A DNA stretch of 17,344 nt from assembly GCA_023435985.1 (NCBI GenBank), contig JAEZKY010000265.1, positions 1-17,344 of the forward strand. The letters run 5' to 3'. The notes below the pieces were generated by a model that saw nothing but the letters and a program-made list of their open reading frames with translations, did no database searches and was not told the DNA's origin. Both the position numbers and the translations under genes were made by a program. Positions within the stretch are counted from its first letter, which is position 1. Each line of letters opens with the position of its first letter. The DNA comes from Bacillota bacterium (lineage in GTDB: Bacteria; Bacillota; Clostridia; Clostridiales; Clostridiaceae). Below are positions 1-7,587 of the stretch, piece by piece.

Positions 1-915
1 GATCAATATAATAATATCGTTACAAGTCAAATGAAAATAGATATGTCAACAAAGCAACTAGCAGTAGATCAGCAAAACCTTCAGCATGCAAAATTGCAAG
101 AAAGTTTAGGTATTTCGACATCAATAGATACACAGTCAAAAGCACTTGCAATACAAAAAGAACAAAATGCCTTAACTACAAGCCAAAACCAATTGAAGGA
201 TGCTGAATATACTTTCAAAGTATTAACAGGTAAAGACGTGACTCAATATACTTTAGAGAAGGATATTAAATTTGAACCATTTAAAATAGATGGGGATATA
301 GATACTTATTTAGATAATGTTATTGAATCACAATTAGAATATAAAGAAGAATTACTTAGTATCAGCAAAGATTATTACAATGATAAAGACTATGAATCAG
401 ATAATGGAATAACTACAGATGATATGGACAATGCAGAGACAAAAGCAAAAGATGCTACTAAGCCTACATTGGCAGATGGTGCTGATTTAGAGACGTATGA
501 AAAATATCAGAATGATTTAGCTTCATACAATGGTACTATAAATGCTTATACAGGAATTTTAACAAAAAGACTATCGTATTTAAGTACTAAATTAGGTAAT
601 TATCAAAATGATGTAACTATACAGAATACAAAGAAACAACTTAAAGATCAATTAAAAGCATATTATACAAATCTTCAAACTTATGAAGCTAGTGTTAATT
701 ACTGTAAGAATGAAGCACAATTATATAATGAACAACTTAGTAATGCAAAACTTAAGTATGATTTAGGAATGATGACAGAAACAGATTATAATGCTCAAGT
801 TGTAAGCACTTTACAGGCACAAATTGATTTGAGAAATGCAATTGTTGCTTATAATCAAAATAAAGAATATATTCAAAAACCTTGGATTGCATCTTATTCG
901 TCTTCATTATACTAA
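1..915 (+). CDS. TolC-like (outer membrane efflux protein family) protein, 5' partial
   Basis: The reading frame is open from base 1, so the gene begins upstream; 304 residues are visible and the stop is TAA at 913-915. The protein is polar, Gln/Asn/Lys-rich and mostly predicted helical, with long coiled-coil-like stretches at roughly visible residues 15-70 and 190-290. The C-terminal part has the pattern KYDLGMMTETDYNAQ followed by a helix full of Leu and Ala. This resembles the repeated helical hairpin of TolC/OEP proteins (a Y/F-x-x-G-x-x-T/S-x-x-D motif). In Gram-negative bacteria that family forms outer-membrane exit ducts. A Gram-positive cell has no outer membrane, so a wall-spanning or extracellular role beside the next gene is only inferred. 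A tyrosine-, Asp- and Lys-rich insert at about 125-180 is unlike classical TolC. The family call is moderate; another secreted coiled-coil protein is possible. Confidence 0.68.
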   Translation, partial: DQYNNIVTSQMKIDMSTKQLAVDQQNLQHAKLQESLGISTSIDTQSKALAIQKEQNALTTSQNQLKDAEYTFKVLTGKDVTQYTLEKDIKFEPFKIDGDIDTYLDNVIESQLEYKEELLSISKDYYNDKDYESDNGITTDDMDNAETKAKDATKPTLADGADLETYEKYQNDLASYNGTINAYTGILTKRLSYLSTKLGNYQNDVTIQNTKKQLKDQLKAYYTNLQTYEASVNYCKNEAQLYNEQLSNAKLKYDLGMMTETDYNAQVVSTLQAQIDLRNAIVAYNQNKEYIQKPWIASYSSSLY

Positions 916-961
916 TTGTATAGTAATGATATAAAAGTTGAATTAAATTAGGAGGAAAAAA

Positions 962-2155
962 ATGCATAAAAGAATTAAAAAAATAATTGCATTAACTCTT
1001 GTAATTGGAACAATTTCATTTATAGGGACAAGCAATAATTTTATAACTGGAACTATTAATGCATATGCATCAACATATTCGGGTGCAGGGAATGGAGAGT
1101 TAAGTTCCTTGACTTTAACAAGAAGTACTGGAAGCGAAATTGAATTACGTGATAGCTATTATGGAAATGAGACTTCACTATCTTCAAAAAGCGACTATTA
1201 TATAGAACTTACAGGTGCTGATGGATTTCAAATAGCAGCAGATGTTAAGGGTGATGGATATGTAGTTAAACAATTTACTTCGGCTGATAAAACAGAAAAA
1301 GGTGAGGATGTCGGAGAATATATAAATATAGATTCAAATACTGAGGATGTTTATCTAAGAACTTACAGAAGTGACGATGATTATCAAAATGCTTATGATG
1401 ATGGAGATGTAACTAAGTGTGAACATACTTATATAATTCATGTGAGAAAAGAAAGTGTAATTTCTTCTGATGAAGAACTTGACAAAAATTATGCATACTT
1501 AAATAGCGTTTATTTAAGCAATGGCAGCATTGATTTTTCAAAGGATCAATATTCTTACAATGCAAATGTTGATGATAATGTTCAGCAGATTCTTGTTAGG
1601 GCAACTCCTGAAGATGATGATGATATAGTTGAAATTAATGGTCAATCTGTAGAACAAAAGGATAACTTTGAAAAAACAATAAGTTTAAGTAAAGGTAATA
1701 ATACAATAACAATATATGTTGAGAACGATGAGGATAACGAAACTTATACATTAAATGTATATAGAGGAAAAGCATCAGCTTCAACTCAAACAAGTACAAG
1801 CGCAGCATCTGTTGGGAACAACGTAGGAAAATATAATTCATGGCAAAATATTGGCGGTAAAATGCAATATTTAGATGGAACTGGAGATTCATTAAAAAGT
1901 CAATGGTGGTTTGATGCAAATACTGGAAAGAAGTATTATTTAGATAAGGATGGATATGCAGTAACTGGCTGGCTTTATGTTGATAATAATTGGTACTATT
2001 TTGCTTCAGATGGAGAGATGAAAACTGGCTGGCTATACTTAGATGGAAGCTGGTATTACTTAAACAAAAGTGGTGTTATGAGGACTGGATGGTTCCAAGA
2101 TACTAATGGCACATGGTATTACTTAGATTCAACAGGAAAACTAACTCAATCTTAA
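962..2155 (+). CDS. Secreted cadherin-like domain protein with cell-wall (choline)-binding repeats
   Basis: This 397-residue exported protein is probably held non-covalently on the cell wall. A strong AGGAGG lies just before the ATG. Residues 1-36 form a signal peptide: a basic MHKRIKK start, a hydrophobic core, and a likely cleavage after AYA at 36. Two beta-rich domains follow, at about 45-160 and 176-270. The second (SVYLSNGSIDFSKDQYSY ... NTITIYVENDEDNETYTLNVYRG) fits the cadherin-like beta-sandwich family (Pfam PF12733 type), usually an adhesion or spacer module. A Ser/Thr/Ala linker at about 271-287 leads to CW-binding repeats from about 293 to the C-terminus. Three are clear (GYAVTGWLYVDNNWYYF, GEMKTGWLYLDGSWYYL, GVMRTGWFQ...TWYYL) and one before them is degenerate. 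The start lies 46 bp after the TolC-like gene with no terminator between, so the two are probably co-transcribed. No catalytic domain is visible. Confidence 0.88.
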   Translation: MHKRIKKIIALTLVIGTISFIGTSNNFITGTINAYASTYSGAGNGELSSLTLTRSTGSEIELRDSYYGNETSLSSKSDYYIELTGADGFQIAADVKGDGYVVKQFTSADKTEKGEDVGEYINIDSNTEDVYLRTYRSDDDYQNAYDDGDVTKCEHTYIIHVRKESVISSDEELDKNYAYLNSVYLSNGSIDFSKDQYSYNANVDDNVQQILVRATPEDDDDIVEINGQSVEQKDNFEKTISLSKGNNTITIYVENDEDNETYTLNVYRGKASASTQTSTSAASVGNNVGKYNSWQNIGGKMQYLDGTGDSLKSQWWFDANTGKKYYLDKDGYAVTGWLYVDNNWYYFASDGEMKTGWLYLDGSWYYLNKSGVMRTGWFQDTNGTWYYLDSTGKLTQS

Positions 2156-2178
2156 AACAAATATAAATACGTTAGTGA

Positions 2179-2218
2179 AGAGTATCTATATTGGGCATCC
2201 AATTTAGATACTCTTTTT
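2179..2218 (+). terminator. Rho-independent terminator after the cell-wall-binding protein gene
   Basis: The stem AGAGTATCTA/TAGATACTCT (2179-2188 with 2205-2214) continues past a T-T mismatch into ATTGG/CCAAT around a GCAT loop. A T-run follows at 2214-2218. It ends the transcript of the TolC-like and surface protein genes. Confidence 0.92.
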
Positions 2219-2274
2219 CAAAGTGAGCAAAATAATTAATCAGGAAATAATTTTAATGTTAAATTATTATTTTG

Positions 2275-2283
2275 TGCTATAAT
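2275..2283 (+). promoter_or_regulatory. Extended -10 promoter for the MBL-fold hydrolase gene
   Basis: TGCTATAAT is a perfect extended -10 (TGN plus TATAAT), 35 bp upstream of the GTG start. No good -35 hexamer is present at 16-18 bp, which is tolerated for extended -10 promoters. It lies directly after the preceding terminator, so the gene is probably its own transcription unit. Confidence 0.5.
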
Positions 2284-2318
2284 TTATAAAATATAAATTA
2301 ATAGAGAGGATGATGTAA

Positions 2319-3014
2319 GTGAAGATTACATATATTGAACATAGTTGTTTTTCAGTGGAGCTGGATAATGTAATTTTGATATTTGATTATTTTAAAGGAC
2401 AGCTTCCGGTTTTTGATGAGAAAAAAACAATTTATGTATTTTCAAGTCATAATCATCAAGATCATTTTAACATGTCAATTTTTCAGTTATTAAAAAAGTA
2501 TCCTAATGTTAATTATGTATTTTCAAGAGATATTAAGCGTAAATTTGGACGTACATTTTTTAATACTAATGGTGTTGATGCTAACACATATGAAAAAATT
2601 GAGTTTATTGGCAGCAATGAAATTCTTGAAATGTCAGATTTAAAAATAGAAACTTTAAAGTCAACAGATGAGGGCGTTGCATTTATTGTTACCGCAGATG
2701 GCAAAAGCATTTATCATGCTGGAGATCTTCACTTATGGTATTGGAATCATAAGGATGAAGAGAGTCATAAAAATAATATAGGGCAGTATGAAAAAGAGAT
2801 AGCCAAAATAAAGAATAAACATTTTGATGCTGCTTTTGTAGTTTTAGACCCTAGACTAGAGGATAAATTCTATTTGGGGTTTGATTATTTTATGAAGAAC
2901 ACTGATACAGATGAAGTATATCCAATGCATTTTTGGGGCGATAAATCCGTAATTGAACGATTAAAGAATATGGAGTGTTCAGAAGCATATCGGCATAAAA
3001 TAGCTTCTTTCTAA
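2319..3014 (+). CDS. Metallo-beta-lactamase-fold hydrolase (UlaG/RNase Z-like superfamily)
   Basis: This 231-residue protein starts at GTG 2319, with AGAGAGGA at 2303-2310 spaced 8 nt before it. It has the metal-binding signature of the MBL fold: S-H-N-H-Q-D-H with H44, H46, D48 and H49, then AGDLHLW (D136, H138) and MHFWGD (H204). The N-terminus KITYIEHSCFSVEL is the usual first beta hairpin of short MBL-fold proteins near UlaG and YycJ-like hydrolases. A di-metal hydrolase is therefore expected, probably cytosolic since there is no signal peptide. The substrate cannot be told from sequence. It is flanked by its own extended -10 promoter and a shared terminator, so no operon partner helps assign a role. 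Confidence 0.85.
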   Translation: MKITYIEHSCFSVELDNVILIFDYFKGQLPVFDEKKTIYVFSSHNHQDHFNMSIFQLLKKYPNVNYVFSRDIKRKFGRTFFNTNGVDANTYEKIEFIGSNEILEMSDLKIETLKSTDEGVAFIVTADGKSIYHAGDLHLWYWNHKDEESHKNNIGQYEKEIAKIKNKHFDAAFVVLDPRLEDKFYLGFDYFMKNTDTDEVYPMHFWGDKSVIERLKNMECSEAYRHKIASF

Positions 3015-3048
3015 GTTAGAAAAATATAGAGTATTGCTTATTTGTAAT

Positions 3049-3090
3049 AGGTCATAGTTAAACGAATCTTATTTTCTATAACTATGACCT
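3049..3090. terminator. Bidirectional terminator between convergent genes
   Basis: A perfect 12-bp inverted repeat, AGGTCATAGTTA (3049-3060) with TAACTATGACCT (3079-3090), is flanked by A/T-rich sequence on both sides. It lies between the MBL-fold gene (+) and aspA (-), as expected for a shared terminator. The T-tracts are not pure. Confidence 0.7.
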
Positions 3091-3212
3091 TAAATTTATA
3101 GATTGAATAATCATATATTTTTGTTAAACTTTCTAGTGTGCACTATACCAGAAATAAATATATATGTGATTTCGGTAAGCCACCACATAAGTCTAAGCTA
3201 AATATATATGAT

Positions 3213-4610
3213 TTATTTTCCAGATATATGAGTTCTTATTAATTCCGCAGGAGATAATATTTTGTCTATAGTTTCAACAGGTAAAATACCTTCTTCCAAA
3301 AGAATTTCTCTTATGGTTTTTCCGGTATTTAAAGCCTTTTTGGATATTAAGCTAGATTTATCATAGCCTAAATAAGGAACTAAAGCAGTAGCAGAAACCA
3401 AAGAATTCTCAAGATTTTCTAAACATCTATCCTCATCTATTTTAAGTTCATCTATACATTTTTCCTTAAAAATTATTACACCTCTATCAAGAAGTTCAAG
3501 AGATTCTAGTAAACATTCAGCGATAAGTGGAGTAAAGGCGTTTAGTTCTAATTGCCCCATAGAGCTCGCCATGGTTATAGCACCATCATTAGAAATTACT
3601 CTCATGCTGATTTGTGCTACCATTTCTGGAATAACTGGATTTACTTTTCCAGGCATAATTGTTGAACCAGCCTGCATCTTAGGTAGAATAATTTCTCCTA
3701 TTCCACCACGAGGTCCAGAGCCCAGCAATCTCAAGTCATTTGAAATTTTAAGCAGATTTACACTACAAGATTTTAGAAGTCCAGAAGTTTCTACAAATAT
3801 ATCACAGTTCTGTGTAATGTCCATTGGATAATCAGATCTTGCTATACCAAGGCCAGTAAGGTCTTGAATAATATCTGTAAGCAAAAATACATATTTGTTT
3901 GTAGCATTGAGGCCCGTTCCTATTGCAGTACCTCCAAGGTTAATTTGTCTTAATCGTTCTTCGACCTTATATATTCTCCATCTGTCTCTCTCTATTGCTT
4001 TAGAATATGCTCCAAAACTTTGACCTGCTGTCATTGGTAGTGCATCCATTAATTGAGTTCTCCCAAGTTTTATTATATCTGAAAATTCATTTTCCTTTAT
4101 TTGAAGAGCTTCCTGCAAATTTGATAAAGAATTGCTTAGCTTTCTGATTAATCTAATTGCTGCAATTCTGAGAGCAGAGGGATAAACATCATTAGTTGAT
4201 TGGGACATATTAACGTGGTTGAGAGGATGTACTAAATTATAATCTCCTTTAGTTCCATCTAATAGCTCGATAGCTCTGTTAGCAATAACTTCATTTACAT
4301 TCATATTGGTAGAAGTACCAGCGCCCCCTTGAAAAGCACTGATTTTAAACTCATCATCAAATTTTCCTTCTATGATTTCTTCGCTGGCACTTATTATTGC
4401 AGCAGCTTTTTCAGGAGAAAGTAGTTTTAATTTTTTATTTGTCATAGCAGCAGCTTTTTTTATAAGAGCTATTTCTTTTATTAGCTTTAAATTCACGGTT
4501 TTACTATTTAAATCGAAGTTTTCTAAAGCTCTTGCTGTATTTATTCCGCTGTAGGCAGAATCTTCTATTTCTTTTTCACCTAATAAGTCTTGTTCTATTC
4601 TATAATTCAA
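3213..4610 (-). CDS. aspA: Aspartate ammonia-lyase (aspartase)
   Basis: This cytosolic enzyme of the fumarase/aspartase superfamily is expected to act as a homotetramer converting L-aspartate to fumarate and ammonia. The family signature GSTIMPGKVNP is at residues 315-325, numbered from the TTG start, and is followed by VIPEMVAQI, which fits aspartase better than class II fumarase. Other conserved blocks are GGAGTSTNMNVNEVIANRA, HPLNHVNMSQSTNDVYPSA and GRTQLMDALPMTAGQ. A GTG at 4619 sits directly against the AAGAGGGG ribosome site, too close to be used. The in-frame TTG at 4610 has proper spacing and gives MNYRIEQDLLGEKEI, the usual start of the family, for 465 residues. The first codon choice is my inference. 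The gene converges with the MBL-fold gene and lies 144 bp downstream of the DUF2164 gene on the same strand. Confidence 0.93.
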   Translation of the reverse strand: MNYRIEQDLLGEKEIEDSAYSGINTARALENFDLNSKTVNLKLIKEIALIKKAAAMTNKKLKLLSPEKAAAIISASEEIIEGKFDDEFKISAFQGGAGTSTNMNVNEVIANRAIELLDGTKGDYNLVHPLNHVNMSQSTNDVYPSALRIAAIRLIRKLSNSLSNLQEALQIKENEFSDIIKLGRTQLMDALPMTAGQSFGAYSKAIERDRWRIYKVEERLRQINLGGTAIGTGLNATNKYVFLLTDIIQDLTGLGIARSDYPMDITQNCDIFVETSGLLKSCSVNLLKISNDLRLLGSGPRGGIGEIILPKMQAGSTIMPGKVNPVIPEMVAQISMRVISNDGAITMASSMGQLELNAFTPLIAECLLESLELLDRGVIIFKEKCIDELKIDEDRCLENLENSLVSATALVPYLGYDKSSLISKKALNTGKTIREILLEEGILPVETIDKILSPAELIRTHISGK

Positions 4611-4649
4611 AATTAACACCCCTCTTAATTAGTTTACAGTTCAAAGCGT

Positions 4650-4669
4650 ACAATTTTTCTTAAAATTGT
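4650..4669. repeat. Inverted repeat upstream of aspA
   Basis: ACAATTTT and AAAATTGT form a perfect 8-bp dyad around a 4-nt spacer, 31 bp upstream of the aspA GTG codon and just before its ribosome site. It could be an operator or a short leader hairpin. The A/T-only arms make chance plausible. Confidence 0.35.
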
Positions 4670-4680
4670 TCTTTGATGTT

Positions 4681-4719
4681 AATATTAGAAATGAGACGTA
4701 AAGTTCAATTTCTAATATT
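4681..4719 (-). terminator. Candidate hairpin/terminator after the DUF2164 gene
   Basis: AATATTAGAAAT (4681-4692) and ATTTCTAATATT (4708-4719) form a perfect 12-bp inverted repeat with a 15-nt loop. The second 12-mer recurs at 4751-4762, across the DUF2164 stop codon, so the 4681 arm could pair with either copy. The stem is A/T-rich and lacks a clean T-run, so the terminator call is weak. Confidence 0.35.
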
Positions 4720-4754
4720 GAGTTTATTAAATTGCTTAGAAGCAGATGACATTT

Positions 4755-4991
4755 CTAATATTTTTGGATTGATAGCAGATCATCTATACTTCCATTCATA
4801 TATTTATAAGAATCGTAAATACCTTGATTGTAAAATTCTAATGCTAATTTATCTATAAAACAATTTAATATATTACCTGATGCTAAATCACCTAATTCTT
4901 CTCCGCGTTCATTGTAAAAATATTCTTTTATTGAAGAAACCATATCAGCTCGTTGCTCCTTAGTTAAAGTAATTTTATCCTTGTTTTTCAT
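4755..4991 (-). CDS. DUF2164 family protein
   Basis: This is a 78-residue hypothetical protein. GGAGG (4998-5002 on the complement) sits 6 nt before the ATG. The pattern LTKEQRADMVSSIKEYFYNERGEELGDLASGNILNCFIDKLALEFYNQGIYDSYKYM matches the small DUF2164 family: E-R-x-E-E-x-G-D-L-A in the middle, then F-Y-N-Q-G-I-x-D. The fold looks all-helical, with no membrane segment, signal peptide or metal motif. The family has no established function. It lies upstream of aspA on the same strand with a 12-bp inverted repeat between, and is transcribed divergently from hydF. Confidence 0.83.
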   Translation of the reverse strand: MKNKDKITLTKEQRADMVSSIKEYFYNERGEELGDLASGNILNCFIDKLALEFYNQGIYDSYKYMNGSIDDLLSIQKY

Positions 4992-5113
4992 TCAAAACCT
5001 CCATATTAACTTTTAATAAAATTCATTTGTATTTATTATAGCTCATATACTAGAATTATGTAGAGTTGAATTTAATTAATATTAAAAAATGAAAAATTAG
5101 ATAAAGAATTACC

Positions 5114-5143
5114 TTTGCAATATATATTAATATTTTATATTAT
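5114..5143 (+). promoter_or_regulatory. Candidate hydF promoter
   Basis: TTTGCA (5114-5119) and TATTAT (5138-5143) are separated by 18 bp; an overlapping TATAAT lies at 5141-5146. The site is about 125 bp upstream of the hydF ATG in an A/T-rich divergent intergenic region, so its exact position is uncertain. Confidence 0.4.
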
Positions 5144-5173
5144 AATAGAAGAAACCAATTAAAAATATTAAAG

Positions 5174-5246
5174 TAATACCTAGATTTTTTGGGTACAATG
5201 TACTTATAAAATGCCATGACATGGGGCTCATAATACCTTGTACATT
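5174..5246 (+). promoter_or_regulatory. Possible structured leader of hydF
   Basis: AATGTAC (5197-5203) can pair with GTACATT (5240-5246), enclosing the small palindrome CCATGACATGG (5214-5224). TAATACCT occurs twice, at 5174-5181 and 5231-5238. The second arm ends 8 nt before the GAGGAG ribosome site. It resembles no riboswitch class I know. Confidence 0.3.
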
Positions 5247-5268
5247 CGATATTTAGAGGAGTAATAAT

Positions 5269-6507
5269 ATGAGTTTAAATACAACACCTTCTGGAGAAAG
5301 AGTACATATTGCTTTGTTTGGAATGACAAATGCAGGTAAATCCAGCATCATAAATGCACTTACAAATCAAGAAATTTCTATTGTTTCTGATGTAAAAGGG
5401 ACAACTACTGATCCAGTTTATAAAGCTATAGAAATTCTACCTATAGGACCTTGCATGATAATTGATACAGCAGGTCTTGATGATGAAAGTGAATTAGGAG
5501 AATCAAGAAAAAAGAAAACTCTTGAAGTTTTAGCTAAGGCAGATGTTGCTCTAGTAGTGGTAGATAGTACTATAGGAATAACAGATAAGGACGAAGCTAT
5601 AATAAGCCAGCTAAAAGAAAAGAAAATACCGGTAATATGTATTCTTAATAAGGCAGACCAAAAGAGCAGAACAAAAGAAGAAATAGATGAGATAGAGAAA
5701 GAAATCGGCATACTTGTTATTTCTGTTTCTGCATTAAATAAAAACGGAATAGATGAACTTAAACAAAAAATCATAAATATAATACCAGATGATGAGGATA
5801 AGTTTAAGTTAGTTGGAGATCTTATAAGTCCCGGAGATATAGTAGTTCTTGTTACACCTATTGATAAGGCAGCACCTAAAGGAAGACTTATTCTTCCGCA
5901 ACAGCAAACTATAAGAGATATAATAGAAAGTGATGCTATAGCCGTTGTAACTAAAGAACACGAATTAAGAGAGACACTTGAAAATTTAAAGAAAAAGCCT
6001 AAGCTTGTTATAACTGATTCACAAGTATTTTTAAAGGCATCAGCAGATACACCTAAGGATATAAAGCTTACATCATTTTCAATATTGCAGGCAAGATATA
6101 AAGGGAATCTCATTGAGCTTGTAAAGGGTGCAAAAGCAATAGAAGCCTTAGAAGATGGCGATAGCGTATTGATTTCAGAAGGCTGCACTCATCATAAACA
6201 ATGCGATGATATTGGAACAGTAAAAATTCCAAGATGGGTACGTCAAATGACTGGTAAGCAAATAAATTTTGAATACTCTTCAGGATCTTCTTTTACTGAC
6301 GATATAAAAAAATATAAGCTAATCATTCATTGTGGTGGATGCATGTTAAATAGGGCAGCAATGCTTTCAAGGATTGATAACGCAGTTAAACATGAAATAC
6401 CTATTGTAAATTATGGAGTACTTATTGGATATGTACAAGGAATTTTGGAAAGAGCACTTGAACCATTCCCATTAGCAAAAGAAATATATGACGGTGATTT
6501 TATTTAA
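5269..6507 (+). CDS. hydF: [FeFe] hydrogenase H-cluster maturation GTPase HydF
   Basis: HydF is the scaffold on which HydE and HydG build the 2Fe subcluster before its transfer to hydrogenase HydA. This 412-residue protein has all three expected parts. The N-terminal GTPase has a P-loop GMTNAGKS at 18-25, GTTTDP at 44-49, DTAG at 66-69 and NKAD at 127-130. A dimerisation region follows in the middle. The C-terminal Fe-S domain carries C306-x-H308 and, 45 residues later, H354-C355-x-x-C358, the CxHx(45)HCxxC cluster motif of the family. Start choice is clear: TAGAGGAG with 8 nt before ATG. HydE, HydG and a hydrogenase are not in the window, so the maturation genes are scattered as in many clostridia. 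Presence of the gene implies H2 metabolism by an [FeFe] enzyme. Confidence 0.97.
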   Translation: MSLNTTPSGERVHIALFGMTNAGKSSIINALTNQEISIVSDVKGTTTDPVYKAIEILPIGPCMIIDTAGLDDESELGESRKKKTLEVLAKADVALVVVDSTIGITDKDEAIISQLKEKKIPVICILNKADQKSRTKEEIDEIEKEIGILVISVSALNKNGIDELKQKIINIIPDDEDKFKLVGDLISPGDIVVLVTPIDKAAPKGRLILPQQQTIRDIIESDAIAVVTKEHELRETLENLKKKPKLVITDSQVFLKASADTPKDIKLTSFSILQARYKGNLIELVKGAKAIEALEDGDSVLISEGCTHHKQCDDIGTVKIPRWVRQMTGKQINFEYSSGSSFTDDIKKYKLIIHCGGCMLNRAAMLSRIDNAVKHEIPIVNYGVLIGYVQGILERALEPFPLAKEIYDGDFI

Positions 6508-6548
6508 ATAATAGAGATATATATAAATTTTTAATTAAACAAATGAAG

Positions 6549-6562
6549 AAATAGTACTATTT
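6549..6562. repeat. Perfect 14-bp palindrome between hydF and the TIM-barrel gene
   Basis: AAATAGTACTATTT is fully self-complementary and ends 24 bp before the next ATG. It may be an operator or only an A/T-rich coincidence. Confidence 0.3.
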
Positions 6563-6586
6563 AATGGATACAGTGGAGATAATTTT

Positions 6587-7405
6587 ATGAATAAATTATT
6601 ATTTGGAATATCTGGTCTGCCAATAGGAAATGGAACAAAAAAATTTAATTATGCAAGTGGAATTAATTATGTAAAATCAATAGGTCTAGATGCAATGGAA
6701 CTTCTTTTTGTGAGAAATATAAATGTTACGGATAAGAATAAAGAGATAATATTAAAAACCAAGATAGACAATGATTTTTACTTATCTGCTCATGGATCTC
6801 ATTATATAAATTTAAATGCTGATGAGACAGAAAAACAAAATCAATCAATTGAAAGAATAGCAAACGCAGCAGAAGGCTTATTAAAAGTTGAAGGCAGGAG
6901 TTTAATATTTCATCCTGGATTTTATTTAAAAGATTCAAAAGAAGAGACTTATAATACTATAAAAGAGAATTTGCTGAAACTTCCATACAAGGGTGTTGAT
7001 TATAGACTTGAAACTACTGGAAAGGGAAGTCAATTTGGAACTCTTGAAGAATTAGTTTCCATTTGTAAGGAAGTAAAATCATGCAAGTTATGTATTGACT
7101 TTGCTCATATACATGCAAGAAATAACGGAAGCTTAAAAAGGTATAATGATTTTGCAGAAATATTGCAATATATTTTTAAGGAATTAGGTAGAATAGCTTT
7201 AGATGATATGCATATTCATATGGGAGGAATAAATTATACTGAAAAAGGAGAAAAGAATCATCTTCCGTTATTAGACAGTGATTTCAATTATGTAGAATGC
7301 TTAAATGCTTTAAAAGATTTTAATGTCAAAGGTTGCGTGATTTTAGAAGGACCTTTGGTGGAGAACGATGCGTTATTGTTAAAAAATACTTATGAAAAAT
7401 TATAG
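6587..7405 (+). CDS. Endonuclease IV-like TIM-barrel protein (xylose isomerase-like AP endonuclease 2 family)
   Basis: This 272-residue protein resembles Nfo/endonuclease IV, the Zn-dependent apurinic/apyrimidinic endonuclease of base excision repair. Candidate metal ligands fall in family order: H69 (SAHGSHY), H109 (FHPGF), E142 (LETTGK), D171 and H174 (IDFAH), H209 (HIHMGG) and E254 (LEGP). The stretch aligned with the last Asp-x-His pair of E. coli Nfo reads E222-K-N224-H225-L-P-L, so the third zinc site may differ. Nfo itself is a little longer. The gene lies 79 bp downstream of hydF on the same strand and could share its transcript; its ribosome site GTGGAGAT is good. AP endonuclease or a related phosphodiesterase or isomerase are the alternatives. 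No terminator is obvious directly after it. Confidence 0.8.
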   Translation: MNKLLFGISGLPIGNGTKKFNYASGINYVKSIGLDAMELLFVRNINVTDKNKEIILKTKIDNDFYLSAHGSHYINLNADETEKQNQSIERIANAAEGLLKVEGRSLIFHPGFYLKDSKEETYNTIKENLLKLPYKGVDYRLETTGKGSQFGTLEELVSICKEVKSCKLCIDFAHIHARNNGSLKRYNDFAEILQYIFKELGRIALDDMHIHMGGINYTEKGEKNHLPLLDSDFNYVECLNALKDFNVKGCVILEGPLVENDALLLKNTYEKL

Positions 7406-7444
7406 TTTGAATTTAAAGTTAATCATGTTATTTGTTATAAAAGA

Positions 7445-7453
7445 TGATATAAT
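7445..7453 (+). promoter_or_regulatory. Extended -10 promoter-like site, distal upstream of polC
   Basis: TGATATAAT is a perfect extended -10 with no clear -35. If used, it would give a leader of nearly 400 nt before polC that contains the short repeat copy. Confidence 0.35.
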
Positions 7454-7534
7454 TAATAAGTTCGATTAAAAAATAGACTTTTTAAATATTTTCATGAATT
7501 TAAAGGTGAAATTTTCGGTGAGAATTGTGCTTTT

Positions 7535-7587
7535 AGGCACATGAAAATAGGCTGGCAAGTTGAATTGTTATTTATTTGATTGTGCCC
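7535..7587 (-). repeat. 53-bp internally deleted copy of the MITE-like element
   Basis: It runs from AGGCACA to TGTGCCC and is flanked by TA on both sides. Compared with the reverse complement of the full copy at 12555-12715, 49 of 53 bases match once 108 bp between two TATTTTC/GAAAATA direct repeats are removed. It is in the opposite orientation to the full copy. Confidence 0.85.

Noticed and set aside
4673..4858. 61-codon open frame on the plus strand near the end of the DUF2164 gene
   Set aside because: It is made of the inverted repeats and the antisense of DUF2164, with no ribosome site.
5418..6188. 256-codon Ser/Ile-rich open frame on the minus strand within hydF
   Set aside because: It lies wholly antisense to a gene with all family motifs. 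Its low-complexity Ser/Ile/Leu composition is what antisense of A/T-rich coding sequence gives.
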